NCBI GenBank assembly: GCA_934668285.1 | Contig: CAKUNB010000056.1 | Coordinates: 1 to 9,388 of the forward strand | Origin: an uncultured Oscillospiraceae bacterium | GTDB taxonomy: Bacteria; Bacillota; Clostridia; Oscillospirales; Oscillospiraceae | Reading direction: 5' to 3' | DNA length: 9,388 bases | Shown: positions 1 through 6,367 of the stretch, one piece after another | Layout: every line of letters starts with the position of its first letter | How positions within the stretch are numbered: the stretch's first letter is position 1 | The notes under the pieces: model-generated | The model's input: the letters and a program-made list of their open reading frames with translations, nothing else | The model's database searches: none | Told to the model about the DNA's origin: nothing | Position numbers and translations under genes: made by a program

Positions 1-705
1 CCGCCGGAGTGCTGCCTCGTCGTTCATGTGGCGGAATTCAAGCCTGATAAGCGCAAGAAAAAGCTCTGGGAGGCGATTGAAAAGCACGCGGTGCTGGCCG
101 ATTTTGCCTATCAGAGCGAAGCTGACCTGCGCCCGTGGATCGCGCGGCACTTCCGCAGCGCGGGCAAGCAGATCGCGCCGGAGCTTTGCACGTATCTGCT
201 GCAGCAATGCGGCCTTTCCATGACGCGGCTGCACGGCGAGATTCTGAAAATCTGCGCCTATTCCGGTGCGGACACGATCGTTCGCAGCGATATTGACGCC
301 GTGGTCGAGCCGACGCTGGAGGCTGTGGTGTTTCAGATCACCGACGCACTGGGCCAGCGTGACTTCGGGCGGGCCTTGGAGCGCCTGCATGTGCTGCTGA
401 AGCTGCAGACGGAGCCGATCCCCATCGTTGCGGCCATCGGCGCACAGATGCGGCGGCTGTATGCGGCAAAGCTCCTGCAAAACGCGGGCAAGGGGGCGGA
501 GGCGCTCTCGTCCCTGTGCGGCATTGCGCCTTACGCGGCAACGAAGACGATGCAGCAGGCGCGGCGCGTGTCCGAGCGCTTCTGCCGCAGGGCAGTGGAG
601 CATTGCTGCCGGACGGACTATCAGATCAAGACCTCCTACGACGAGCCGGAGCGGCTGGCGGAGCGCTTGATTCTGACCCTTGCGGAGGAGGCGGGCCGTG
701 ATTAA
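1..705 (+). CDS. holA: DNA polymerase III subunit delta (HolA), C-terminal part
   Basis: The reading frame is open from the first base, so the gene begins upstream; a GTG at 28 is internal and has no ribosome binding site. About 234 residues remain, roughly the last two thirds of a protein usually near 340 residues. The visible text is typical of delta: a charged 'EFKPDKRKKKL' strand and helix at the end of the AAA+ region, then 'YLLQQCGLSMTRLHGEILKICAYS', the helical lid segment seen in Firmicute HolA, and the C-terminal helical bundle used for clamp-loader assembly ('RDFGRALERLHVLLK', 'AAIGAQMRRLYAAKLL'). Delta opens the sliding beta clamp during clamp loading at the replication fork. The stop at 703-705 lies inside the next gene (8-nt overlap), so the two are probably translationally coupled. 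The family call is firm; the exact N-terminal boundary is outside the window. Confidence 0.9.
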   Translation, partial: PPECCLVVHVAEFKPDKRKKKLWEAIEKHAVLADFAYQSEADLRPWIARHFRSAGKQIAPELCTYLLQQCGLSMTRLHGEILKICAYSGADTIVRSDIDAVVEPTLEAVVFQITDALGQRDFGRALERLHVLLKLQTEPIPIVAAIGAQMRRLYAAKLLQNAGKGAEALSSLCGIAPYAATKTMQQARRVSERFCRRAVEHCCRTDYQIKTSYDEPERLAERLILTLAEEAGRD

Positions 706-1282
706 GCTCAGACAGGCCATCGTCGTCGAGGGCAGGTACGATAAAAACACGCTGGCGCAGCTCGTTGACGCGCCGATTTTTGAAACGCGCGGCTTCGGCG
801 TGATGAAGGACAAGCAGCTGCTGGCCTTCCTGCGCGAGGTGGCGCGGCGGCGCGGACTGATTATTTTAACGGACTCCGACGGCGCGGGCTTTGTCATTCG
901 CAACTATCTCAAGGGTGCGCTGCCGAAGGAAAACGTACTGCACGCCTACATCCCCGACCTGATGGGAAAGGAGCCGCGCAAGTCCCATGCGGGTAAGGAG
1001 GGCAAGCTCGGCGTGGAGGGCATGACCCCTGCGGTGCTGCTCGAAGCGCTGCGCAACGCCGGGGCGCTGCCGGAGGAAACGGCGGCGGCCTCGGAAAAAA
1101 TCACAAAGACGGATCTATATCTCGCGGGGTATTCCGGCACGGCGGACTGCGATGCGCGGCGAAAGCGCCTGATGCAGCGGCTGCACCTGCCGGAAAAGCT
1201 GGGGGCGAACGCCTTTTTGGAGGCGCTGAACCTCATGATGACCCGCGAGGAATTTCTGCAATACGGAGAAAACAATGATTGA
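698..1282 (+). CDS. rnmV: Toprim-domain ribonuclease M5-like protein
   Basis: The chosen start is GTG 698: GGAGGAG at 684-690 sits 7 nt before it, while the TTG at 680 lies upstream of that site. The 194-residue product opens with a Toprim domain: 'IVVEGRYD' gives the metal-binding Glu11, and 'ILTDSDGAG' gives the Asp59-x-Asp61 pair. Residues 93-109 carry 'RKSHAGKEGKLGVEGM', matching the basic, Gly-rich RNase M5 segment that is followed by 'Val-Glu'. The last ~80 residues resemble the DUF4093-type extension of clostridial M5-like proteins. RNase M5 trims 5S rRNA precursors in Firmicutes, in Bacillus with ribosomal protein L18. Both flanking junctions are overlaps of 8 nt (holA upstream, ABC-F downstream), suggesting one transcript. 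The Toprim assignment is certain; the specific M5 role is known for the family and inferred here. Confidence 0.82.
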   Translation: MIKLRQAIVVEGRYDKNTLAQLVDAPIFETRGFGVMKDKQLLAFLREVARRRGLIILTDSDGAGFVIRNYLKGALPKENVLHAYIPDLMGKEPRKSHAGKEGKLGVEGMTPAVLLEALRNAGALPEETAAASEKITKTDLYLAGYSGTADCDARRKRLMQRLHLPEKLGANAFLEALNLMMTREEFLQYGENND

Positions 1283-3149
1283 CATTTCGGTGAATAATCT
1301 GGTCAAGTCCTTTGAGGTCGGCTCCATCCTCCTCGACGGGCTGTCCTTTGATATCCATGAGGGCGAGTGCGTCGGTATTATGGGGCGCAACGGCTGCGGC
1401 AAAACGACGTTGTTCCGCCTCCTGACCGGTGAGCTGACCCCGGACGAGGGCGAGATCATGATCGCGGCGGGAAGGAAGCTCGGCCTGATCTCGCAGATTC
1501 CGAAATATCCTGCCGGATACACGGTCGAGGACGTGCTGCGGACGGCGTTTTTGCCGCTCAAGCGCCTGCGCGAGCGGATGGAGGCGCTGGAGCAGAAGCT
1601 GACGGCCTCCACGCCGAAAGCGTTGCTGGACGAATACGACCGGCTGACGAACGCCTATCACGTCGGCGGCGGTTATGAACAGGACACGGAAACGGATAAA
1701 ATCTGCAACGGCCTCGGCATTCCGGCGACAATGCGATCGCAGGAATTCGACCGCCTGTCCGGCGGGGAAAAGACGCGCGTGAACCTCGGCCGGCTGCTGC
1801 TGGAAAAAACAGATATCCTTCTGCTCGACGAGCCGACGAACCATCTGGACCTGCACAGCGTCGAGTGGCTGGAGGATTATATCAAGCGCTTCAAGGGCAC
1901 GGTGCTGACGATCTCGCACGACCGCTATTTCCTCGACCGCGTTGTTGAGCGCATCATCGAGATCAGCGCCGGAAAGGCCGAATTTTACAGCGGCAACTAC
2001 ACATTCTATCTACAGGAAAAGCAGGAGCGCTTTAACCGCCAGCTCAAGCAGTATGAGCAGGAGCAGGCGAAGCTGAAGCAGCTCGGCTATACCGTCGAGC
2101 GCATGAAGGGCTGGGGCATCAACAACCGCGTGCTGTACCGCCGCGCGATGTCCATCCAGCACCGCATGGAGCGCATCGAAAAGACCGAACGCCCGACGAA
2201 GGAAAAGACCCTCCGCGCCCGCTTCGGCGAGAAGGAGTTCCACGGCGACGAGGTGCTGTCCGTCAAGGACTTCGGTAAGCGCTTCGGCGAGCGGCAGCTT
2301 TTTTCCGGTGTAAACCTGACGGTGCGCGGCGGGGAGCGGATCGCGCTTCTGGGCGGCAACGGAACGGGAAAAACGACCTTCATCCGCGCGCTTTTGGGCG
2401 AGCTTCCGGCGGAGGGCAAGGTGCGCTTCGGCCCGTCGGTCAAGTCCGCGTACCTGCCGCAGGTCATTCACTTCGACCACCCGGAACGGACGCTTTACGA
2501 CACGATGCTCTATGAGAAGAACTGCACACCGCAGACGGCCCGCGACCGGCTGGGCGCGTTCCTGTTCAGCGGCGAGGACGTGTTCAAGACCGTTTCGACC
2601 CTCTCCGGCGGAGAGCAGTCGCGGCTGCGGCTGTGTATGCTGATGGACGAGAAGATCAATTTCCTTGTCCTCGACGAGCCGACGAACCATCTGGACGTGG
2701 CCTCCCGCGAGTGGGTCGAGTGCGCCATCGACGAGTACGAGGGGACGCTGCTGTTTGTCTCTCACGACCGTTATTTCGTCGAAAAATTTGCCACGCGCGT
2801 CTGGGAGCTGGAAAACGGGACGATTCGCGACTTCCCCTGCGGCTACGCGAAATACCGCGCCATCAAGGAGCATGAGGCCGCCGCAAAGCAGAAGCAGCCC
2901 ACCGTCCGCCACAAGGAAAAGCCCATCAAGGCCGGAAAGGAGCTGGAAAAGCTCGTCCGCCGCTTGGAGCGTGAGATCAGCGCCAAGGAGACGGAGATTG
3001 CGGCGACTGATGAGGCGCTGGCCGGGGCCGCGAGCGATTATCAGGAGCTGCTGCGCCTGACGGAGCAGCGCGAGGCCGAGCAGACCGCACTGGACGACCT
3101 GATGGCGCAGTGGGAAACGGCCTCGGAGGCGCTGGAAGCGGCACAGTAG
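1275..3149 (+). CDS. ABC-F family ATPase (ribosome-associated, duplicated ABC domains)
   Basis: This is a 624-residue protein with two ABC domains and no membrane segment, the ABC-F layout. Domain 1 has Walker A GRNGCGKTT (37-45), signature LSGGEK (161-166) and Walker B LLLDEPTNHLD (182-192), then the switch 'SHDRYF'. Domain 2 has GGNGTGKTT (360-368), LSGGEQ (443-448) and VLDEPTNHLD (465-474). 'DEPTNHLD' in both halves is diagnostic of ABC-F. The basic linker at about 245-325 corresponds to the P-site tRNA interaction motif. Residues ~545-624 form a Lys/Glu/Ala-rich C-terminal coiled coil, as in Uup/YfmR/YdiF-like members. Such proteins bind the ribosomal E site and rescue stalled translation; some protect against antibiotics. 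Nothing here distinguishes housekeeping from resistance, although the neighbours favour housekeeping. GGAG at 1265-1268 precedes the ATG by 6 nt. All catalytic residues are intact. Confidence 0.92.
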   Translation: MIDISVNNLVKSFEVGSILLDGLSFDIHEGECVGIMGRNGCGKTTLFRLLTGELTPDEGEIMIAAGRKLGLISQIPKYPAGYTVEDVLRTAFLPLKRLRERMEALEQKLTASTPKALLDEYDRLTNAYHVGGGYEQDTETDKICNGLGIPATMRSQEFDRLSGGEKTRVNLGRLLLEKTDILLLDEPTNHLDLHSVEWLEDYIKRFKGTVLTISHDRYFLDRVVERIIEISAGKAEFYSGNYTFYLQEKQERFNRQLKQYEQEQAKLKQLGYTVERMKGWGINNRVLYRRAMSIQHRMERIEKTERPTKEKTLRARFGEKEFHGDEVLSVKDFGKRFGERQLFSGVNLTVRGGERIALLGGNGTGKTTFIRALLGELPAEGKVRFGPSVKSAYLPQVIHFDHPERTLYDTMLYEKNCTPQTARDRLGAFLFSGEDVFKTVSTLSGGEQSRLRLCMLMDEKINFLVLDEPTNHLDVASREWVECAIDEYEGTLLFVSHDRYFVEKFATRVWELENGTIRDFPCGYAKYRAIKEHEAAAKQKQPTVRHKEKPIKAGKELEKLVRRLEREISAKETEIAATDEALAGAASDYQELLRLTEQREAEQTALDDLMAQWETASEALEAAQ

Positions 3150-3172
3150 CGACGAAAAACAGAAAATGATTA

Positions 3173-3202
3173 TTGACAAACGATAAATTATTCTGTTATA
3201 AT
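3173..3202 (+). promoter_or_regulatory. Sigma-A promoter of the mrp gene
   Basis: The -35 element is TTGACA at 3173-3178 and the -10 element is TATAAT at 3197-3202, both exact consensus with an 18-bp spacer. TG at 3194-3195, one base before the -10, makes it an extended -10 promoter. It starts only 24 bp after the ABC-F stop codon, in a sharply AT-rich island inside GC-rich DNA. Transcription would start near 3209, leaving a leader of about 130 nt before the mrp ATG at 3340. No intrinsic terminator is visible between the ABC-F stop and this promoter. Confidence 0.85.
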
Positions 3203-3214
3203 CAGCCAAACAGA

Positions 3215-3259
3215 ATTCTTAAACAAATCTTAAACTTTACCGGATTGATTCTTAAACAA
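3215..3259 (+). repeat. Three phased CTTAAAC direct repeats downstream of the mrp promoter
   Basis: CTTAAAC occurs at 3218-3224, 3229-3235 and 3251-3257. The first and third are part of a longer identical 12-mer, ATTCTTAAACAA (3215-3226 and 3248-3259). Start-to-start distances are 11 and 22 bp, i.e. one and two helical turns, so all three copies face the same side of the DNA. They lie just downstream of the predicted transcription start, where a bound protein would block the promoter or its clearance. The regulator is unknown. They could instead act in the leader RNA. Confidence 0.6.
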
Positions 3260-3307
3260 TTACATGGTAGGATGAGGACAAGAATTGTCCGCCATGATGC
3301 AATCCGG
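3240..3307 (+). promoter_or_regulatory. Nested-stem 5' leader of mrp
   Basis: Three perfect inverted repeats are nested. The outer stem is CCGGATTG (3240-3247) with CAATCCGG (3300-3307). The middle stem is CATGG (3263-3267) with CCATG (3292-3296). The inner hairpin is GGACAA (3276-3281) with TTGTCC (3285-3290) around a GAA loop. The whole unit is transcribed if the 3173-3202 promoter is used, and it ends 32 nt before the start codon. The third CTTAAAC repeat lies inside the outer loop. The element does not match a riboswitch class I can name. The ribosome binding site (AAAGGAAG, 3325-3332) is outside the fold. A short rival hairpin GATG-CAA-CATC (3307-3317) sits at its 3' edge. Confidence 0.45.
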
Positions 3308-3339
3308 ATGCAACATCGTGCTAGAAAGGAAGTAACAAC

Positions 3340-4161
3340 ATGAGCGAACAATGCAGCGGCAACTGCTCGTCCTGCGGCGAGAGCTGCGCGGAGCGCAAGC
3401 CGGAGAGTCTTCTGGCGAAGCTGAATGAAAAATCGAAGGTCGGAAAGGTGATTGCGGTCGTCTCCGGCAAGGGCGGCGTCGGCAAGAGTACCGTCACCTC
3501 CATGCTGGCAACTGCCGTGCAGCGGACCGGCAAGCGGGTCGGCATTCTCGACGCGGACATCACCGGCCCGTCCGTGCCGAAGGCCTTCGGCGTGTGCGAA
3601 TGCGCCGGAGCGGACGAGAACGGCATTTCTCCCGCCGTCAGCAAGACCGGCATCCAGATCATGTCCATCAATCTGCTGCTCGACCACGAGGACGACCCCG
3701 TGCTCTGGCGCGGCCCGATTATTGCGGGCGCGGTCAAGCAGTTCTGGACGGACGTGATCTGGGACGATGTGGACTATATGTTTGTGGATATGCCTCCCGG
3801 AACGGGCGACGTGCCGCTGACGGTCTTCCAGTCCCTGCCGATTGACGGTATTATCATCGTCACCTCGCCGCAGGAGCTGGTTTCCATGATCGTTTCCAAG
3901 GCGGTGAAGATGGCCAACATGATGAACGTCCCCGTGCTGGGCATTGTGGAGAACTACAGCTATTTCCGCTGTCCGGATTGCGGCAAGCGCCACAAGCTGT
4001 TCGGCGAGAGCCACCTGCCGCAGATCGCAGCGGAATATCATCTTCCGGTGCTGGCGCAGCTGCCGATCGATCCGGCCGTTGCGGCGGCGTGCGACAGCGG
4101 CCGCGCCGAGGAGCTGAACACCGACGAGCTGGCCGCAGCTGTTGCGGCAGTGACGGCCTGA
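3340..4161 (+). CDS. mrp: Mrp/NBP35-type iron-sulfur cluster carrier ATPase
   Basis: This 273-residue P-loop ATPase of the Mrp/ApbC/NBP35 (ParA-like, SIMIBI) class is cytosolic. It has the deviant Walker A GKGGVGKST (43-51), 'DADITGPSVP' (71-80), the family motif 'MPPGTGD' (151-157), and the C-terminal pair CPDC (Cys211, Cys214) that bridges a 4Fe-4S cluster between two subunits. The N-terminus carries four cysteines (5, 9, 12, 16), an NBP35-like cluster site; many bacterial Mrp proteins lack it and have instead a DUF59 domain, absent here. The role known for the family is binding and passing iron-sulfur clusters to apo-proteins. AAAGGAAG at 3325-3332 precedes the ATG. The gene has its own strong promoter and a long structured leader, so it is probably regulated on its own. 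Co-transcription with the efflux operon 128 nt downstream is possible because no clear terminator is seen. Confidence 0.92.
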   Translation: MSEQCSGNCSSCGESCAERKPESLLAKLNEKSKVGKVIAVVSGKGGVGKSTVTSMLATAVQRTGKRVGILDADITGPSVPKAFGVCECAGADENGISPAVSKTGIQIMSINLLLDHEDDPVLWRGPIIAGAVKQFWTDVIWDDVDYMFVDMPPGTGDVPLTVFQSLPIDGIIIVTSPQELVSMIVSKAVKMANMMNVPVLGIVENYSYFRCPDCGKRHKLFGESHLPQIAAEYHLPVLAQLPIDPAVAAACDSGRAEELNTDELAAAVAAVTA

Positions 4162-4227
4162 GATAATTTTTTTTCAAAAAAGACGGAACGGATGCAGCGG
4201 AAATCCGTCCATAGGGTGAGTTGAAAA

Positions 4228-4277
4228 TTTTGGTGCGCCGCGCCCGCCGCTGCGCACCAAAAAAGATAGCTTTTTGG
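4228..4277 (+). promoter_or_regulatory. Two overlapping hairpins before the efflux operon
   Basis: Hairpin A pairs TTTTGGTGCGC (4228-4238) with GCGCACCAAAA (4252-4262), 11 bp with a 13-nt GC-rich loop. Hairpin B pairs CCAAAAA (4257-4263) with TTTTTGG (4271-4277). They share bases 4257-4262 and cannot form together. B covers the first two bases of the GGAGG ribosome binding site (4276-4280) of the adaptor gene. A is much more stable and is not followed by a T run on the + strand, so it is not a standard terminator. No clear promoter was found between 4162 and 4289; TGAGATAAT at 4159-4167 is a weak -10-like match without a good -35. A switch role is inference. Confidence 0.4.
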
Positions 4278-4289
4278 AGGAATGTGCAG

Positions 4290-5675
4290 ATGAAAAAGTT
4301 AACGGTTGCCCTCGCGCTGGTTCTGGTGCTGGGACTTCTTGCGGGCTGCGGCTCGGATGCCTCGGCAGTTTATGTCCAATCCGTATCAGACATTACCGGC
4401 TACGGCGCATTGGGTGAGTACAACACCTGCGCGGGCGTTGTCGTTGCGGGCAACGAGGTGAAGATCGAGAAGGACGAAAACCGCAAGGTCACCGAGCTGA
4501 AGGTCGAGGTCGGCCAGACGGTCAAGGAAGGCGACGTGCTGTTTGTCTACGACACCGACGAGATCAAGCTCTCCCTGGACAAGGCGCAGCTCGAAATCGA
4601 GCAGCTCAAAAACAGCCTGACGGATTACGACAACCAGATCGCGCAGCTTGAAAAGGAAAAGGCCTCCGCCGGCTCCTCCGAGCAGCTTGGCTACACCGTG
4701 CAGATTCAGGCGCTGCAGGCCGACAAGCGCGAGGCGGAGTATAATATTACCGTCAAGGAGCGCGAGCTGGAAAACCTGAAGAACACCGACATCAGCGGCG
4801 AGGTCAAGGCCACGATCAACGGCGAGGTCAAGTCCATCAACGAAAACGGCGGCACCGACAATATGACCGGTCAGCCGCTGCCGTATATGACGCTCGTCGA
4901 GTCCGGCGCATACCGCGTCAAGGGTAAGATCAACGAATTGAACCGCGACCAGTTCTCCATCGGGCAGACGGTCACCCTGCGCTCCCGCGCGGATGCCACC
5001 CAGACGTGGACGGGCGTGATCGCCAGTGTCGATGCCAGCCCTGAGGAGAATAGCAACAATAGCTATATGTACGACAGCGGCAGCTCGGACGAATACACCA
5101 GCTCCAGTAGCTACCCGTTCTACATCACGCTGGATAATTCCGACAACCTCGTGCTCGGGCAGCATGTCTACATTGAGCCTGAGCAGTCGGACGACAGCAC
5201 CGGCGGCTTCTGGCTAGACGCGTCCTACGTCGTGGAAAACGAGGACGGCACCTGCTACGTCTGGGCGGCGAGCAGCCGCGATAAGCTCGAAAAGCGGAGC
5301 ATTACCGTGAGCGAAAAGGACGATATGTTCTATCGCTATCTTGTCACCGGCGGCCTGACCCTTGACGACCGCATTGCCATCCCCGACGACACCCTCACCG
5401 AGGGCCTGCCCGTCACCGACGAAATGCCCGAGCCGAGCGAGGACGAAGGTGTTGACGACGGCGGTACCGACGACGGCGGCTTTGATAACGGCGGCGTGGT
5501 CGACGGCGGTATGGACGGCGGCATCGGCGGCGATTATGCTGACGGCGGCATCGACTCCGGCCTGATCGAAGGCGGCATTGAAAACGACGGCATCGACGAG
5601 GTCGGTGTGATCGACAGCATCCCGGAGGAAAATACGGAAGGTGCGGAAACGCAGCCCGTGGAAGGAGAAGGCTGA
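4290..5675 (+). CDS. HlyD/MacA-like efflux adaptor, lipoprotein, with Asp/Gly-rich tail
   Basis: ATG 4290 is chosen because GGAGG (4276-4280) lies 9 nt upstream and the product then starts with a lipoprotein signal: Lys-Lys, a hydrophobic run, and the lipobox LLAGC with Cys20 as the lipidated residue. The 461-residue protein has the membrane-fusion layout: first lipoyl half-motif at ~45-92 ('VGQTVKEGDVLFVYD'), coiled-coil hairpin ~92-165, second half-motif ~170-205 ('ATINGEVKSINENGG') and beta-barrel ~208-300, broken by a Ser/Asn-rich loop (252-274). Residues ~308-370 are a membrane-proximal-like domain ending 'GGLTLDDRIAIP'. From ~378 the tail is acidic and Gly-rich. In the family such proteins link an ABC permease to export across the envelope; in a single-membrane cell it would sit on the outer face. 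The next gene overlaps by 1 nt (TGATG). The substrate is unknown. Confidence 0.85.
   Translation: MKKLTVALALVLVLGLLAGCGSDASAVYVQSVSDITGYGALGEYNTCAGVVVAGNEVKIEKDENRKVTELKVEVGQTVKEGDVLFVYDTDEIKLSLDKAQLEIEQLKNSLTDYDNQIAQLEKEKASAGSSEQLGYTVQIQALQADKREAEYNITVKERELENLKNTDISGEVKATINGEVKSINENGGTDNMTGQPLPYMTLVESGAYRVKGKINELNRDQFSIGQTVTLRSRADATQTWTGVIASVDASPEENSNNSYMYDSGSSDEYTSSSSYPFYITLDNSDNLVLGQHVYIEPEQSDDSTGGFWLDASYVVENEDGTCYVWAASSRDKLEKRSITVSEKDDMFYRYLVTGGLTLDDRIAIPDDTLTEGLPVTDEMPEPSEDEGVDDGGTDDGGFDNGGVVDGGMDGGIGGDYADGGIDSGLIEGGIENDGIDEVGVIDSIPEENTEGAETQPVEGEG
5454..5588 (+). repeat. Asp-Gly-Gly repeat region in adaptor tail
   Basis: Residues 389-433 of the lipoprotein adaptor are built from irregular repeats of Asp-Gly-Gly-x(3-4), for example DDGGTDDGGFDNGG and DGGMDGGIGG, encoded by recurring GACGGCGG. 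The segment is strongly acidic and low in complexity. It is not the RTX nonapeptide. It is probably a flexible, exposed tail. Calcium or cation binding is possible but unproven. Confidence 0.8.
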
Positions 5676-6367
5676 TGCTGGTTGAAATGAACAACATCTG
5701 CAAGGACTATCTTCAGGGGCGCGAAACCGTTCGCGTATTGAAGGATGTCTGTTTGCAGGTCGAGGAGGGGGATTATCTGGCCATCATGGGTCCCTCCGGC
5801 TCGGGCAAGACGACGCTGATGAATCTCATCGGCTGCCTCGATGTCCCGACCAGCGGCGAATACCGCCTTGACGGTGAGCTTTTGGCCAACGCGACCTCGA
5901 ACCATCTGGCCGAGGTGCGCAATCGGACGCTCGGCTTCGTGTTCCAGAGCTTCTATCTGCTGCCGAAGCTGTCGGCCATCGATAATGTGGCGCTGCCCCT
6001 GCTGTACGCGGGCGTGCCGAAGAAGGAACGCCGCGAGCGCGCCATTGAGGCGCTGGAGCGCATGGGCCTCGGCGAGCGCGTCGGCTTCCGTCCAAATCAG
6101 CTCTCCGGCGGTCAGTGCCAGCGCGTGGCCATTGCCCGCGCCATCGTCGGCAAGCCCAAGCTGCTTCTGGCCGACGAGCCGACCGGCGCACTGGACAGCA
6201 CCTCCGGCGAACAGATCATGGAAATCTTCGAACAGCTCAATGCGGAGGGCTCGACGATTCTGATGATTACGCACTCGCAGGAGATTGCCGAGCACGCGCG
6301 CCGCATCTGCTACATCCGCGACGGTATCCTGACCGACGGACGAAAGGCGGGTGAGGGCAATGCGTAA
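5675..6367 (+). CDS. ABC transporter ATP-binding protein, MacB/LolD type
   Basis: This 230-residue ATPase powers the MacB-type permease encoded two genes downstream. It has Walker A GPSGSGKTT (39-47), the Q-loop with Gln91 in 'FVFQSFYLLP', signature LSGGQ (143-147), Walker B 'LLLADEPTGALD' with Glu168, and the switch His200 in 'MITHS'. 'FQxFxLLP' and 'ADEPTGALD' are typical of the LolD/MacB/FtsE-like exporter group. The residue after LSGGQ is Cys148 where Gln or Glu is usual (LSGGQ-C-QR); this position is not catalytic. The start overlaps the adaptor stop by one base, with AGGAG at 5663-5667 giving 7-nt spacing, and the end overlaps the second adaptor by 8 nt, so the three are translationally coupled. 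It would sit on the cytosolic face of the membrane as a dimer. Confidence 0.95.
   Translation: MLVEMNNICKDYLQGRETVRVLKDVCLQVEEGDYLAIMGPSGSGKTTLMNLIGCLDVPTSGEYRLDGELLANATSNHLAEVRNRTLGFVFQSFYLLPKLSAIDNVALPLLYAGVPKKERRERAIEALERMGLGERVGFRPNQLSGGQCQRVAIARAIVGKPKLLLADEPTGALDSTSGEQIMEIFEQLNAEGSTILMITHSQEIAEHARRICYIRDGILTDGRKAGEGNA

Noticed and set aside
2010..3209. 399-codon open frame on the minus strand opposite the ABC-F gene
   Set aside because: Shadow frame of a protein with intact ABC motifs; Leu/Arg/Ala-rich with no recognisable family.
4132..4174. Possible mrp terminator: GCCGCA/TGCGGC hairpin and a downstream T8 tract
   Set aside because: The T tract begins 18 nt after the stem, too far for an intrinsic terminator, and the stem lies inside the coding region.
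4176..4209. Minus-strand intrinsic terminator (GACGGA/TCCGTC stem followed by T6 when read on the minus strand)
   Set aside because: The stem is only 6 bp with a long loop and no minus-strand gene would use it. On the + strand it lacks a following T run, so it was not called as the mrp terminator.
4221..4289. N-terminal extension of the lipoprotein adaptor from TTG 4221
   Set aside because: It would place residues before the lipoprotein signal and cross the hairpins; ATG 4290 has a well-spaced GGAGG and gives a clean signal peptide.
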